Assembly: GCF_002498065.1 (NCBI RefSeq)
Contig: NZ_DAFZ01000017.1
Location: 1 to 18,603 of the forward strand
Origin: Methanoculleus sp. UBA208
GTDB lineage: Archaea > Halobacteriota > Methanomicrobia > Methanomicrobiales > Methanoculleaceae
Direction of reading: 5' to 3'
Length of the DNA: 18,603 nt
The translations under genes were made by a program, and so were the position numbers. The notes below the pieces were generated by a model, which saw only the letters and a program-made list of their open reading frames with translations, was not told the DNA's origin and searched no databases. Shown one piece after another: positions 1-6,193 of this stretch. Every line of letters starts with the position of its first letter. The stretch's first letter is position 1.

Positions 1-9
1 TGGAGGAAT

Positions 10-111
10 TCAACAAAGCCGAAAAATTAACACCTTATGGTCCGTATTCACAGTTTTGAAACCCTTCTTTAAAAGTGCTTTCTGAATTTTGGAATTCTTA
101 CGAGATGCCAT
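10..111 (-). pseudogene. HicA-like toxin stub (33 codons, then stop)
   Basis: A short reading frame starts at an ATG that shares one base with the stop codon of the gene upstream (TGATG), so translation is probably coupled. It encodes 33 residues and then meets TGA at 12-10. The segment ALLKKGFKTVNTDHKVLIF resembles the N-terminus of small HicA-like mRNA-interferase proteins, which are usually 60-90 aa, so only the first half is present. A frameshift in the run of five T's just before the stop could explain the truncation, but neither alternative frame gives an obvious family continuation before the window ends. It lies directly behind a protein with a HicB-like C-terminus, which supports a toxin-antitoxin reading. 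It could also be an intact, unrelated small protein. The family assignment is from pattern recall only. Confidence 0.4.
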
Positions 112-1178
112 CAAAACTCCTCGCCAAAAATTTTCAGGAGTTTGTTTCTGAGAGTAACGGCACTATTGGTAAGATTCGATACATCTTCTTTTACATATTC
201 AGTATAGAGAACCTTCAATTCTTCATTAATTTCTTCCATTCCTTCCTTAAGGTTACTTGCCACAGCGAGGAGATTGAACTCATCATTCAAGACTATGTAA
301 CTGTCAGTCTCGTCTTCATAATCCGCATGGATTTCGAGTGGATAGGCAAGTTTTTTGATACTCCCTTCTCCAAAGTCTACCTCTAAAAGTGTCAAAGAAT
401 TGGCAGTCTGTAGGGCTGATCGATCATCAAACTCGACAAATATCTTATTCTGCTTTTGCTCCACAATCCCAGAGATTGTGATGAGTTTTGTCATATTCTG
501 GAAGATGAAATCCTGCAGTTCGGGTCCAAATTTACAGATCACTTCGCCTTCCGGAGTATCGAGAATACACTGCCGCTTTCTATCAGCCCGAAATTCAACC
601 AGTCTCCCAGTAAGTTTTCCTTGATACTTCTCAGGTGTCTTCTTAATTGCCTGTTGAAGAACGGGTTTTTGTTTTGGATTCAACTCAACTCTGTGATTGT
701 TAAATCCAATATTCAGGACATATTGGGACTTTTCATCAGGCCAAATTGATTCGAGCTCCTGAAGGCACCTATGCACTCGAAATTCATCCGGAATGATCTC
801 AAAAACTTGGGGAGCAATGTCTTCCTTCTCGGCTGAAATATCGACAATTTCTTTTGTCAATTTTAGTGCACGTTCTCCTATTGTCCCTGGGTCAGGGAAA
901 TCGGGGAATGGAAGGGAGGTCTGCTGATCCGCAAGGCCAACAGTCGCCTCAAAGCTGCTGTAATGTAAACCCGTTATGACGAGATCACATCGCACTTTAA
1001 TCGAATTGGGGAAGTTGCCGCCTGTACGGTATTTATTTCCTTCGAGGTAGTCTCCTGCGATATACATCATGTTCTGAAGAGCACGTAAGTAATCTGCGAT
1101 AATCGAGATGGAAACCGCTGACTGAGCCTTATTTTTGGGGGCAATCTTTACCTCGATTTTTCTTATGTTGTCTTCCAT
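111..1178 (-). CDS. Hypothetical protein with HicB-like C-terminal domain (possible antitoxin)
   Basis: 355 aa, soluble, no signal peptide or membrane segment. I do not recognise the N-terminal two thirds. Residues about 195-265 (from GRLVEFRADRKRQCILDT) have the strand pattern of a small OB- or SH3-like beta barrel. Residues about 275-352 (YPLEIHADYEDETDSYIVL onward, then an amphipathic helix ending in NKLLKIFGE) resemble the HicB/UPF0150 partial RNase-H-like fold found in antitoxins. The start is the ATG at 1178-1176. The next frame downstream overlaps its stop by one base and looks HicA-like, so the pair may be an antitoxin-toxin operon in antitoxin-first order. At 355 aa this is far larger than a normal HicB (about 70-150 aa), so it would be an extended or fused antitoxin. 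The A+T-rich codon use matches the rest of the island and differs from the right part of the window. Confidence 0.65.
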   Translation of the reverse strand: MEDNIRKIEVKIAPKNKAQSAVSISIIADYLRALQNMMYIAGDYLEGNKYRTGGNFPNSIKVRCDLVITGLHYSSFEATVGLADQQTSLPFPDFPDPGTIGERALKLTKEIVDISAEKEDIAPQVFEIIPDEFRVHRCLQELESIWPDEKSQYVLNIGFNNHRVELNPKQKPVLQQAIKKTPEKYQGKLTGRLVEFRADRKRQCILDTPEGEVICKFGPELQDFIFQNMTKLITISGIVEQKQNKIFVEFDDRSALQTANSLTLLEVDFGEGSIKKLAYPLEIHADYEDETDSYIVLNDEFNLLAVASNLKEGMEEINEELKVLYTEYVKEDVSNLTNSAVTLRNKLLKIFGEEF

Positions 1179-1565
1179 AAGTCACAAAAACTTCCTTCTT
1201 CAGCTGAAGTATCTTTAATTCTTCTGCCGGGCACTTACTTATGAATTAGCCGTGTGGTGTGAAAATAAATAAACTTTCTATTATGGACATGACAAGGTCT
1301 GGAGGCGGGAGACCGTTTATGATGCTATTTGAAGAGCCTTTCACGATCATCCGTCCTTGTAATTTCTATCTGCAGATCGCCTCTTCCGTTCCCTGTCAGA
1401 ACGGATGGACGTGCATGTACAGCCTGCCGGGTCCGATCTCCCCCGTGGTCGGGACCCTTCACGCACGAGCATGACGAGATCCACTGCGGGCGATTTGGCC
1501 CGGTTGGTGGAGGTCAACGCGGGCAGAGCATGTGGATGCGCTCCTGTTGACCTTATTTTGAATTT
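1179..1565. other. 387-bp gap with no convincing gene; internal GC-rich patch
   Basis: No frame here has convincing coding character. The first 80 bases are A+T-rich and should hold the promoter of the minus-strand gene ending at 111. Positions about 1380-1550 are much richer in G+C than the island around them. They contain a 36-codon plus-strand frame from ATG 1471 to TGA 1581 (begins MTRSTAGDLARLVEV). That frame runs into the 3' end of the opposing gene, and I recognise nothing in it. The patch may be a remnant of resident high-GC chromosome left between acquired segments (inference). Confidence 0.4.
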
Positions 1566-2042
1566 CTACAGCGTGACGTGAACCGTTTTGTCGCTCTTTT
1601 TGCCATCTTCGTTTTGCCAGAATAGGCGAACAGCCAACTTACTCTTCGTACTCATTCCCACCACCGCAATCAATTCGACGGACTGTCCACGCTCCAACGA
1701 TTCGAGTGGAAATTTCTGTTCAATGTCGTGATCGAGAATCATATGATTTCCTTCTGGAAAGTCAATAGTGACGTTATACGCAGTCGCTCTTCCCTTGTTG
1801 AATATTTTAAGCCGATGTTTATTACTTCCAATGGTTACAAAATTAGCACCTAAGTCGGCCTTTTTTTCTTGCGTAGCCTCTCGCTCCTCTTTATCAAGTA
1901 TAAATATATTGAGTTTCTTCTGAATATCTAACAGCTCTTCCTCACGCTTCTTGAATTTATGAGTTCTCCATGTAGCGTATGCAGAGAGCAGCAGAGCAAT
2001 GATCGCTGTGATCTCACCTAGTGAGATAGTACCATCCGTCAT
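1566..2042 (-). CDS. Membrane-anchored protein with coiled coil and beta domain
   Basis: 158 aa. Residues about 8-26 (ITAIIALLLSAYATW) form one transmembrane helix near the N-terminus. A charged, probably coiled-coil linker follows (about 28-62), then a beta-rich domain (about 68-158) containing LKIFNKGRATAYNVTIDFP, a pattern seen in Ig-like or DUF-type extracytosolic/cytosolic beta sandwiches. The function is unknown to me. Its ATG overlaps the stop of the zinc-ribbon gene upstream by four bases (ATGA), so the two are co-translated and probably work together. A short N-in membrane anchor plus sensor-like domain is common in phage-defence and stress genes, but nothing here proves such a role. 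Confidence 0.7.
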   Translation of the reverse strand: MTDGTISLGEITAIIALLLSAYATWRTHKFKKREEELLDIQKKLNIFILDKEEREATQEKKADLGANFVTIGSNKHRLKIFNKGRATAYNVTIDFPEGNHMILDHDIEQKFPLESLERGQSVELIAVVGMSTKSKLAVRLFWQNEDGKKSDKTVHVTL

Positions 2043-2320
2043 TTTATTGTTATATACTTGTTACCCCGAAACGCTTCTTTAAGGTTCTTTTTAAGTTCCT
2101 TTGCAGCATCCTCGACGACTTGGGTGTTAATTTCCGATGCATGTGCGTCGATATTTTCGCCGCTTTCCCGTATCAACTCATCCTTTGTAAACTCTCGATC
2201 ACAAGAGATACATTTGATTCGTGGTATTGACTCTTCGATGTCATCTTGTATCTCGAACAGATCGCCACCGCACGTAGGGCACACTAGCATTACTTGCCTG
2301 TTATATTTGTCCGGGTTCAA
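2039..2320 (-). CDS. Zinc-ribbon protein, ECs_2282-like family
   Basis: 93 aa. Two Cys pairs, CPTCGG (residues 14-17) and CISCDREF (residues 37-40), form a classic zinc ribbon. A helical C-terminus (KELKKNLKEAFRGNKYITIK) follows. The layout, including TKDELIRESGENI after the ribbon, matches my memory of the small family annotated as ECs_2282-type putative zinc-binding proteins; this is recall, not a search. The start is a TTG at 2320, chosen because the minus strand has a strong Shine-Dalgarno run (GGAGGGAAAACT) directly before it; the next in-frame ATG lies inside the conserved N-terminus. It overlaps the downstream membrane protein gene by four bases. Role unknown. Confidence 0.75.
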   Translation of the reverse strand: MNPDKYNRQVMLVCPTCGGDLFEIQDDIEESIPRIKCISCDREFTKDELIRESGENIDAHASEINTQVVEDAAKELKKNLKEAFRGNKYITIK

Positions 2321-2448
2321 AGTTTTCCCTCCTCATCGCAAGGAGCACATTGTAAGTAACTTCGTAGATGTTAGCCCAGTTGCGCTCCACTGTCATCGGC
2401 AAGAACTAATTTGCGTCTGACTCTTATACCGCCCTATGTGCATGTATG

Positions 2449-2461
2449 CCCATATAAAAGT
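2449..2461 (-). promoter_or_regulatory. Possible box A (TATA) upstream of the zinc-ribbon operon
   Basis: On the minus strand this reads ACTTTTATATGGG, close to the archaeal box A consensus. Transcription would start about 25 bases downstream, giving a leader of roughly 110 bases before the TTG at 2320. The 240-bp gap 2321-2561 holds nothing else I can identify. Confidence 0.35.
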
Positions 2462-2561
2462 TTCGTTCAATTTCTCTTTTTTAGAGCTAAAATAACGAGA
2501 CTTTACTGGATGAATACCTATAGCCATATCTAAAACGTTGCATTGTGTTTCTATCTTATAA

Positions 2562-3341
2562 CTAACCCAAGAATTTCAGAATATTTCTCCCCTCCATCGT
2601 AAGTTGGATTTCCTTCCGTGTCCCGGTGCCCGCAACCTCAATGAAATTCCACCCTACAAGAGGCTGGATATATTTTCTATCCAACGCTCGATATTTGGCT
2701 GATTTCTCATCTTGACTCGATCGATCACCTTGCTTTTTTCGGAGATCTAAATAATGGGCTTCGTTGAGCTCCCCGATAAGGACGTTTTTTGTCAATCGTT
2801 CATTGTTTTGAGTCAATTCTTCGATTATCTTCAGCACATTGATCAGGTCTTCACGAGGTCTTTCAATCTTATAACTGGGGATAGAATGGATTTTTTTGCA
2901 TCCAGTAACTAATGGGCGGTCATTGGCTGTTTTCCCATCATAATCTTCAGGAACAGCATAATATGGATATATATCGCGTTTCTTCTCCTTGAAAATCATA
3001 GAGACGAGCATCCCCGCGATTGAATGAATTTTGGTTCCCGTTGAAACATTGATAAAGATGTGATTCTGTGACTCTTCTTCTATAATTTCTCGATATGCTC
3101 GGAGTATATCAAACAGATCCCGGTTAATCAAGTCACAGGGTTTGTTCTTCACCTCGCACCGTTGGAGTCTCTCCTGTAAATTGTTGATTATTCCCTGATA
3201 ATACTCTAATCCATCATCTTCGGTTTCATTTCTTTCCTTGACGAGCCACACTCTATCTGCCGCCATCCTTTCCAGCGGTAACACCACGCGGTCGATATCG
3301 TAACCGACCGGTGCAATATGCACTCGAAGGGGGTAGGTCAT
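2562..3341 (-). CDS. CARF-like / winged-helix regulator (HFX_2341, DUF6293 type)
   Basis: 259 aa from the ATG at 3341; a frame-open TTG lies five codons earlier. The N-terminal domain (about 1-150) has a Rossmann-like layout: VHIAPVGYDIDRVV at the first strand, a long helical region, then IFINVSTGTKIHSIAG (residues 95-110). The NVSTGTK turn is the ligand-loop motif of CARF and related Csa3-like folds, which bind cyclic oligoadenylates or other nucleotides. The C-terminal part (about 165-259) has the helix and wing pattern of a winged-helix DNA-binding domain, ending in LTMEGRNILKFLG. The architecture matches the HFX_2341/DUF6293 transcriptional-regulator family. I see no CRISPR array or cas gene in the window, so any regulated genes are likely the neighbouring accessory genes (inference). 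It is transcribed divergently from the TGT-like/TIR block across a roughly 100-bp gap. Confidence 0.7.
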   Translation of the reverse strand: MTYPLRVHIAPVGYDIDRVVLPLERMAADRVWLVKERNETEDDGLEYYQGIINNLQERLQRCEVKNKPCDLINRDLFDILRAYREIIEEESQNHIFINVSTGTKIHSIAGMLVSMIFKEKKRDIYPYYAVPEDYDGKTANDRPLVTGCKKIHSIPSYKIERPREDLINVLKIIEELTQNNERLTKNVLIGELNEAHYLDLRKKQGDRSSQDEKSAKYRALDRKYIQPLVGWNFIEVAGTGTRKEIQLTMEGRNILKFLG

Positions 3342-3374
3342 CACCGAAATCACCAATAGAGTATTGTGATGAAC

Positions 3375-3384
3375 GATATTAACT
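3375..3384 (-). promoter_or_regulatory. Possible TATA element for the CARF-like regulator
   Basis: The minus strand reads AGTTAATATCG about 35-40 bases before the ATG at 3341, a usual distance for an archaeal promoter with a short leader. The same A+T-rich stretch could serve the divergent plus-strand gene. Confidence 0.3.
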
Positions 3385-3454
3385 TTACTAACGATAATAA
3401 GGATTATTTTCTGATACGGCGACCTATATCCAACTGAATACTCGGAGTGATTGT

Positions 3455-4438
3455 TTGGCTGCGAGACTTACTCAAAACCCCGGAAATACTGATATATTTC
3501 GGAAACCCGCTTTTTCGGGTGGTTATTCCGAGTCCTGTTTTCCCACCACGGTTCACAAATCCGTATATCCGATAATAAAACTTGGTGAGAGAACCACATA
3601 CAATCCCGAAAGGCAGATCGATTGCCCAGCAGTGATAATCAAGGCACAACCTCTCGTCTCGAAGGATGGCAGATCGACCACCAGGATGTTCCGTCAAATA
3701 TGCGATGAAGGAGGTATTCATAGCCATCTTGACTACGATGGTGACGTGATCTTATCGCCAATAATGCCCGATCATGCCATTGCAGGTTTGACCGATGAAC
3801 TCTATGCCGAACTGATTGATGTCACCGGTGTAAATTCTTACATCACCCCGGATGGCGAGACGTACCTCGGAGAGGCGGCTCACTCTGCTTCTGAAGTGTT
3901 TCGGGTATTGGATCAGACCGAAGCGTTGCTCAAGTTGTGCCCAAAGTATACTCCCGTTGGACTTGTGAAGGGATGTACGCTTGAGCAGGTACGGTACCAT
4001 GCAGCAAGTCTCCAAAGCCTTGGTATTAGGCGATGTTGCTTCCACATGGGTGACTTTTTCCGCGGCTCGCATGCGACCATAAGTGTCGGCATGAGGTTCG
4101 CGTCTGCCATCCGAACGATCGTACCTGAGCTGATAATCTATGGTATTGGATCAAGGAGGCACATCAATGCGCTTAGATTCGCAGATGGGTTTGCAACGCA
4201 ATCGCACTACGTCAAAGCATTCTATGGCTACAAGTACGAAGGGGCGAGATGGGTCAGAGGCCGGGGGCACGTCATCACCTGGGACACGATCATGCTCAAT
4301 CTCTCTGTGATCAGTCGCTTTGTGGATGATCTATCATACCAACAAGGACTGAATCTGCCATCTGCTGTGAAGGCGGGCCGTACTCGTCGTGTAGGTACTA
4401 CTGAACAACCGATCAAAAATTCCTGCATTCAAAAGTGA
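3455..4438 (+). CDS. TGT/DpdA-like TIM-barrel protein (putative base-exchange enzyme)
   Basis: 327 aa from a TTG at 3455. Residues about 165-260 resemble the second half of the tRNA-guanine transglycosylase barrel as found in DpdA, the enzyme that inserts 7-deazaguanine into DNA. YTPVGLVKGCTLEQVRYHA looks like the 'PVLQGWT' strand-helix, then LQSLGIRRCCFHMGDFFR, then YGIGSRRHINALRFADGF followed by the ATQSHY segment where TGT/DpdA proteins carry 'ADS'. The match is remote: the nucleophile Asp expected in that segment is not obvious, and the usual 'DSGGF' is at best represented by TPDGETY. No PUA domain or signal peptide is present. The N-terminus is doubtful: the frame is open back to 3401 without an ATG, the first 75 or so residues look low in family character, and ATG 3688 is another possible start, so the 5' end may be damaged. 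Its stop overlaps a GTG in the frame of the TIR gene (GTGA). It may instead be another TIM-barrel family. Confidence 0.5.
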   Translation: MAARLTQNPGNTDIFRKPAFSGGYSESCFPTTVHKSVYPIIKLGERTTYNPERQIDCPAVIIKAQPLVSKDGRSTTRMFRQICDEGGIHSHLDYDGDVILSPIMPDHAIAGLTDELYAELIDVTGVNSYITPDGETYLGEAAHSASEVFRVLDQTEALLKLCPKYTPVGLVKGCTLEQVRYHAASLQSLGIRRCCFHMGDFFRGSHATISVGMRFASAIRTIVPELIIYGIGSRRHINALRFADGFATQSHYVKAFYGYKYEGARWVRGRGHVITWDTIMLNLSVISRFVDDLSYQQGLNLPSAVKAGRTRRVGTTEQPIKNSCIQK

Positions 4439-4554
4439 GTGAGAATATGGGTGGTGGCATACGCGGAGAACGGAGATCCTACTCTCCGTTCCGATATCAT
4501 GACAATGAGAGCCGCAAGCAGACGAAACTACCGGAAGGCTCTGGTGAAAAGAAG

Positions 4555-4947
4555 ATGGCGAGAGTATTCATAAGTTTCCACATCGAAGACGAGGCACAGG
4601 TCAATCTCCTGCGCCATCAAGCAAAGACCTCTGACCAACTTGAGTTCACTGACTACTCGGTTAAAGAGCCGTTTGATGACAAGTGGAAGACTCGGTGCAC
4701 CGAACGGATCAAACAATCGTCTGTCGTTGTTATTGCCATAGGTGAAGAAACGCACACGCGCGAGGCTGTCCTATGGGAAATCCGGAAGGCACACGAGCTG
4801 GGTAAGCCCGTAATCGGAATGCGAATTTACAGCGATAAAAACCACAAAATCCCACAGCCTATGATTGAACATGGGGATAAAGTACTGCCGTGGAAGCTAT
4901 CGGCGTTACAGGCAGAACTGGATAGGATTCAGAGAAATCGTGGGTGA
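4555..4947 (+). CDS. TIR-like protein, ThsB / DUF1863 type
   Basis: 130 aa from ATG 4555. The sequence begins MARVFISFHIEDE, the first strand and loop of a TIR/flavodoxin-like fold. SSVVVIAIGEETHTREAVLW (residues 58-77) and the following EIRKAHELGKPVIGMRIY give the later strands; the Glu in the LWEIRKAHELG segment is where the catalytic NADase Glu of DUF1863 (MTH538-like) TIRs falls. In Thoeris systems such proteins (ThsB) sense phage and make a cyclic or His-linked ADP-ribose signal that activates an effector. The frame is open upstream to GTG 4435, which overlaps the previous stop (GTGA) and would add 40 residues without domain features. I prefer 4555 because the fold begins there, though its ribosome site is weak (GGTGAAAAGAAG). 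A gene for a membrane protein follows nine bases after the stop, a plausible effector partner. No ThsA (SIR2-SLOG) gene is present. Confidence 0.75.
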   Translation: MARVFISFHIEDEAQVNLLRHQAKTSDQLEFTDYSVKEPFDDKWKTRCTERIKQSSVVVIAIGEETHTREAVLWEIRKAHELGKPVIGMRIYSDKNHKIPQPMIEHGDKVLPWKLSALQAELDRIQRNRG

Positions 4948-4955
4948 TAGTTTCC

Positions 4956-5434
4956 ATGGATACAAAACCCGATGCCGACCCCTCCAAGATGCTCCTGCTG
5001 GAGCAGTATAAAATATTCGTGAAAATGGCGGACCGGAACAGCGAACGCAGAGGCCTGACAAATAAATTTATATCACGATCTTGACGGGTCTCCTCGCTTT
5101 GACCTCATGGGCGGTTTCGAATACAGTACTCTGTGATGTCATCAACATATTGTTACTTCTCATTGCCGTACTGGGCCTGATACTCTGCGGTATCTGGTTT
5201 ATCAATATAAACTCGTATAAACAGATGAATCAGGCAAAGTTCACTGTTATTCACGAAATGGAGAAGCGCTTGCCGTTTCCCTGCTACGAAAAGGAATGGG
5301 AAATCCTTGAGCATGGAAAGAATCGTAAAAAGTACGTTCCCTATACGAAGGTCGAGCGGTATATTCCGTTGGTCTTAGCAGTACCGTATGGTGTCCTGCT
5401 TGTGGTGGCGGTATCCCTTATTTTATCTTCTTGA
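4956..5434 (+). pseudogene. Small TIR-linked membrane protein, split by a frameshift
   Basis: ATG 4956 opens a frame beginning MDTKPDADPSKMLLLEQYKI that reads through LTNKFIS and stops at TGA 5082-5084 after 42 codons. The continuation is in another frame (from about 5066, ending at TGA 5434) as ILTGLLALTSWAVS and onward. Adding one base near 5074-5077 restores a continuous protein of about 160 aa. It would have a charged cytosolic N-terminus, two adjacent transmembrane helices (from TGLLALTSWAVS and from INILLLLIAVLGLILCGIWF), a cytosolic segment (KFTVIHEMEKRLPFPCYEKE) and a C-terminal helix (IPLVLAVPYGVLLVVAVSL). I recall this arrangement as a small octameric-type membrane family (RipA-like) that often sits beside TIR genes; unverified. 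A TTG at 5081 could still start the membrane part alone. A sequencing error cannot be excluded. The membrane part makes a sensible pore-forming effector for the TIR gene upstream (inference). Confidence 0.6.
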
Positions 5435-5534
5435 GCTCGTCTCAAAATGGTCCAGATCTTGGTAACTATGCCAAGCGGATCAGGCCAAAGAAATATATCC
5501 ACCATATTGCTAATGTTCAAGAAAGGGAATACTC

Positions 5535-5807
5535 ATGGCGCAAGATCAATGTGAAAGCCCTTCAGATAAGGTTCGATCTTATTGCAGAGATCAGATCATC
5601 GTTCCTGCCAGAAGGAACGGTGTAACTACAGTAACAATTCGATCTGGAGATGTTCACGGTGAACTTGGATTCAAAAATAGACTTCCACTTGTTTGTTCTG
5701 CGCTTGGATCGAAAAAATTTGAGGAGATGGCAAGGGTGAGTAGAATTTCAATAGAGGGACCTGTTAATGGAGCAAATACGAAATACACCTTTCAACTTAG
5801 GCCCTAA
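5535..5807 (+). CDS. Conserved small basic protein, function unknown
   Basis: 90 aa from ATG 5535, with a good ribosome site in AGAAAGGGAATACTC. The core VPARRNGVTTVTIRSGDVHG, then GFKNRLPLVCSALGSKKFEE, then ISIEGPVNGANTKYTFQL, has the even spacing of a small alpha/beta or winged-helix-like domain. I remember similar stand-alone proteins in archaea and bacteria, sometimes near restriction or defence genes, but cannot name the family. No signal peptide or membrane segment. It follows the TIR/membrane block on the same strand after a 100-bp gap and may belong to the same transcript. An overlapping 64-codon frame at 5431-5625 looks like a shadow of it. Confidence 0.6.
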   Translation: MAQDQCESPSDKVRSYCRDQIIVPARRNGVTTVTIRSGDVHGELGFKNRLPLVCSALGSKKFEEMARVSRISIEGPVNGANTKYTFQLRP

Positions 5808-6009
5808 AACAAATGCAGTGTAGATCTTTGGAACGGCTCGACCCAATATGTAGTTGCATTATCGTCACCAGGCATCGGTCACAGAAGGTGCCACACCTAC
5901 TGCACACTAGAGATAACATCTTCAGGTGGCTCTCACTTTTGTCGATATTTTGATAATCGAATGTGTATTGAACATTCGTCCCAGATATGTCCATTTTTTC
6001 AGAACAGTA

Positions 6010-6082
6010 TGCTGCTATGGGGATTTGAACCCCAGTCGTCGGCGTGAAAGGCCGACATGATTGGCCCCTACACTATAGCAGC
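6010..6082 (-). tRNA. tRNA-Glu (anticodon TTC)
   Basis: The minus strand folds as a full cloverleaf. The acceptor stem GCTGCTA (6082-6076) pairs with TAGCAGC (6017-6011), and the discriminator is A at 6010. The anticodon stem TCGGC/GCCGA encloses loop CTTTCAC with anticodon TTC at 6048-6046. The T arm reads CTGGGGTTCAAATCCCCA. The body is close to archaeal tRNA-Glu (GTAG... GGCCAATCAT in the D arm). CCA is not encoded. No intron is seen. The gene lies at the junction between the A+T-rich island and the G+C-rich chromosome, with its 3' end facing the island, the usual arrangement for a tRNA used as an integration site. I found no second copy of the tRNA 3' end in the window. Confidence 0.95.
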
Positions 6083-6119
6083 CCATGCAATGTGCCATAC
6101 AACTTCGATGCCTGGAGAT

Positions 6120-6151
6120 AAAAAAGTTATGTCGGGGAAATCCCGGCCGAC
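6120..6151 (-). terminator. Hairpin plus T-run after ilvE
   Basis: On the minus strand, GTCGG (6151-6147) and CCGAC (6135-6131) form a stem around a GC-rich loop, followed closely by six T's (6125-6120). It lies about 40 bases past the ilvE stop and suits transcription termination. The same T/A-rich stretch is about 40 bases before tRNA-Glu and could double as its box A. Confidence 0.5.
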
Positions 6152-6193
6152 CGCCCGGAGACCGGGGCTTCCCTGCCCGGGGACCCGGACAGC

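Noticed and set aside
3404..3727. 107-codon minus-strand frame opposite the TGT-like gene
   Set aside because: It lies against the 5' part of the plus-strand gene, has no recognisable domain, and its composition fits a shadow frame.
5431..5625. 64-codon frame starting at the stop of the membrane gene
   Set aside because: It overlaps the better-supported 5535 gene and shows no domain character.
5797..5994. 65-codon minus-strand frame with CSRCGTFCDRC, zinc-ribbon-like
   Set aside because: The Cys spacing is irregular, there is no ribosome site, and it overlaps the end of the 90-aa gene. It may be chance or a remnant.
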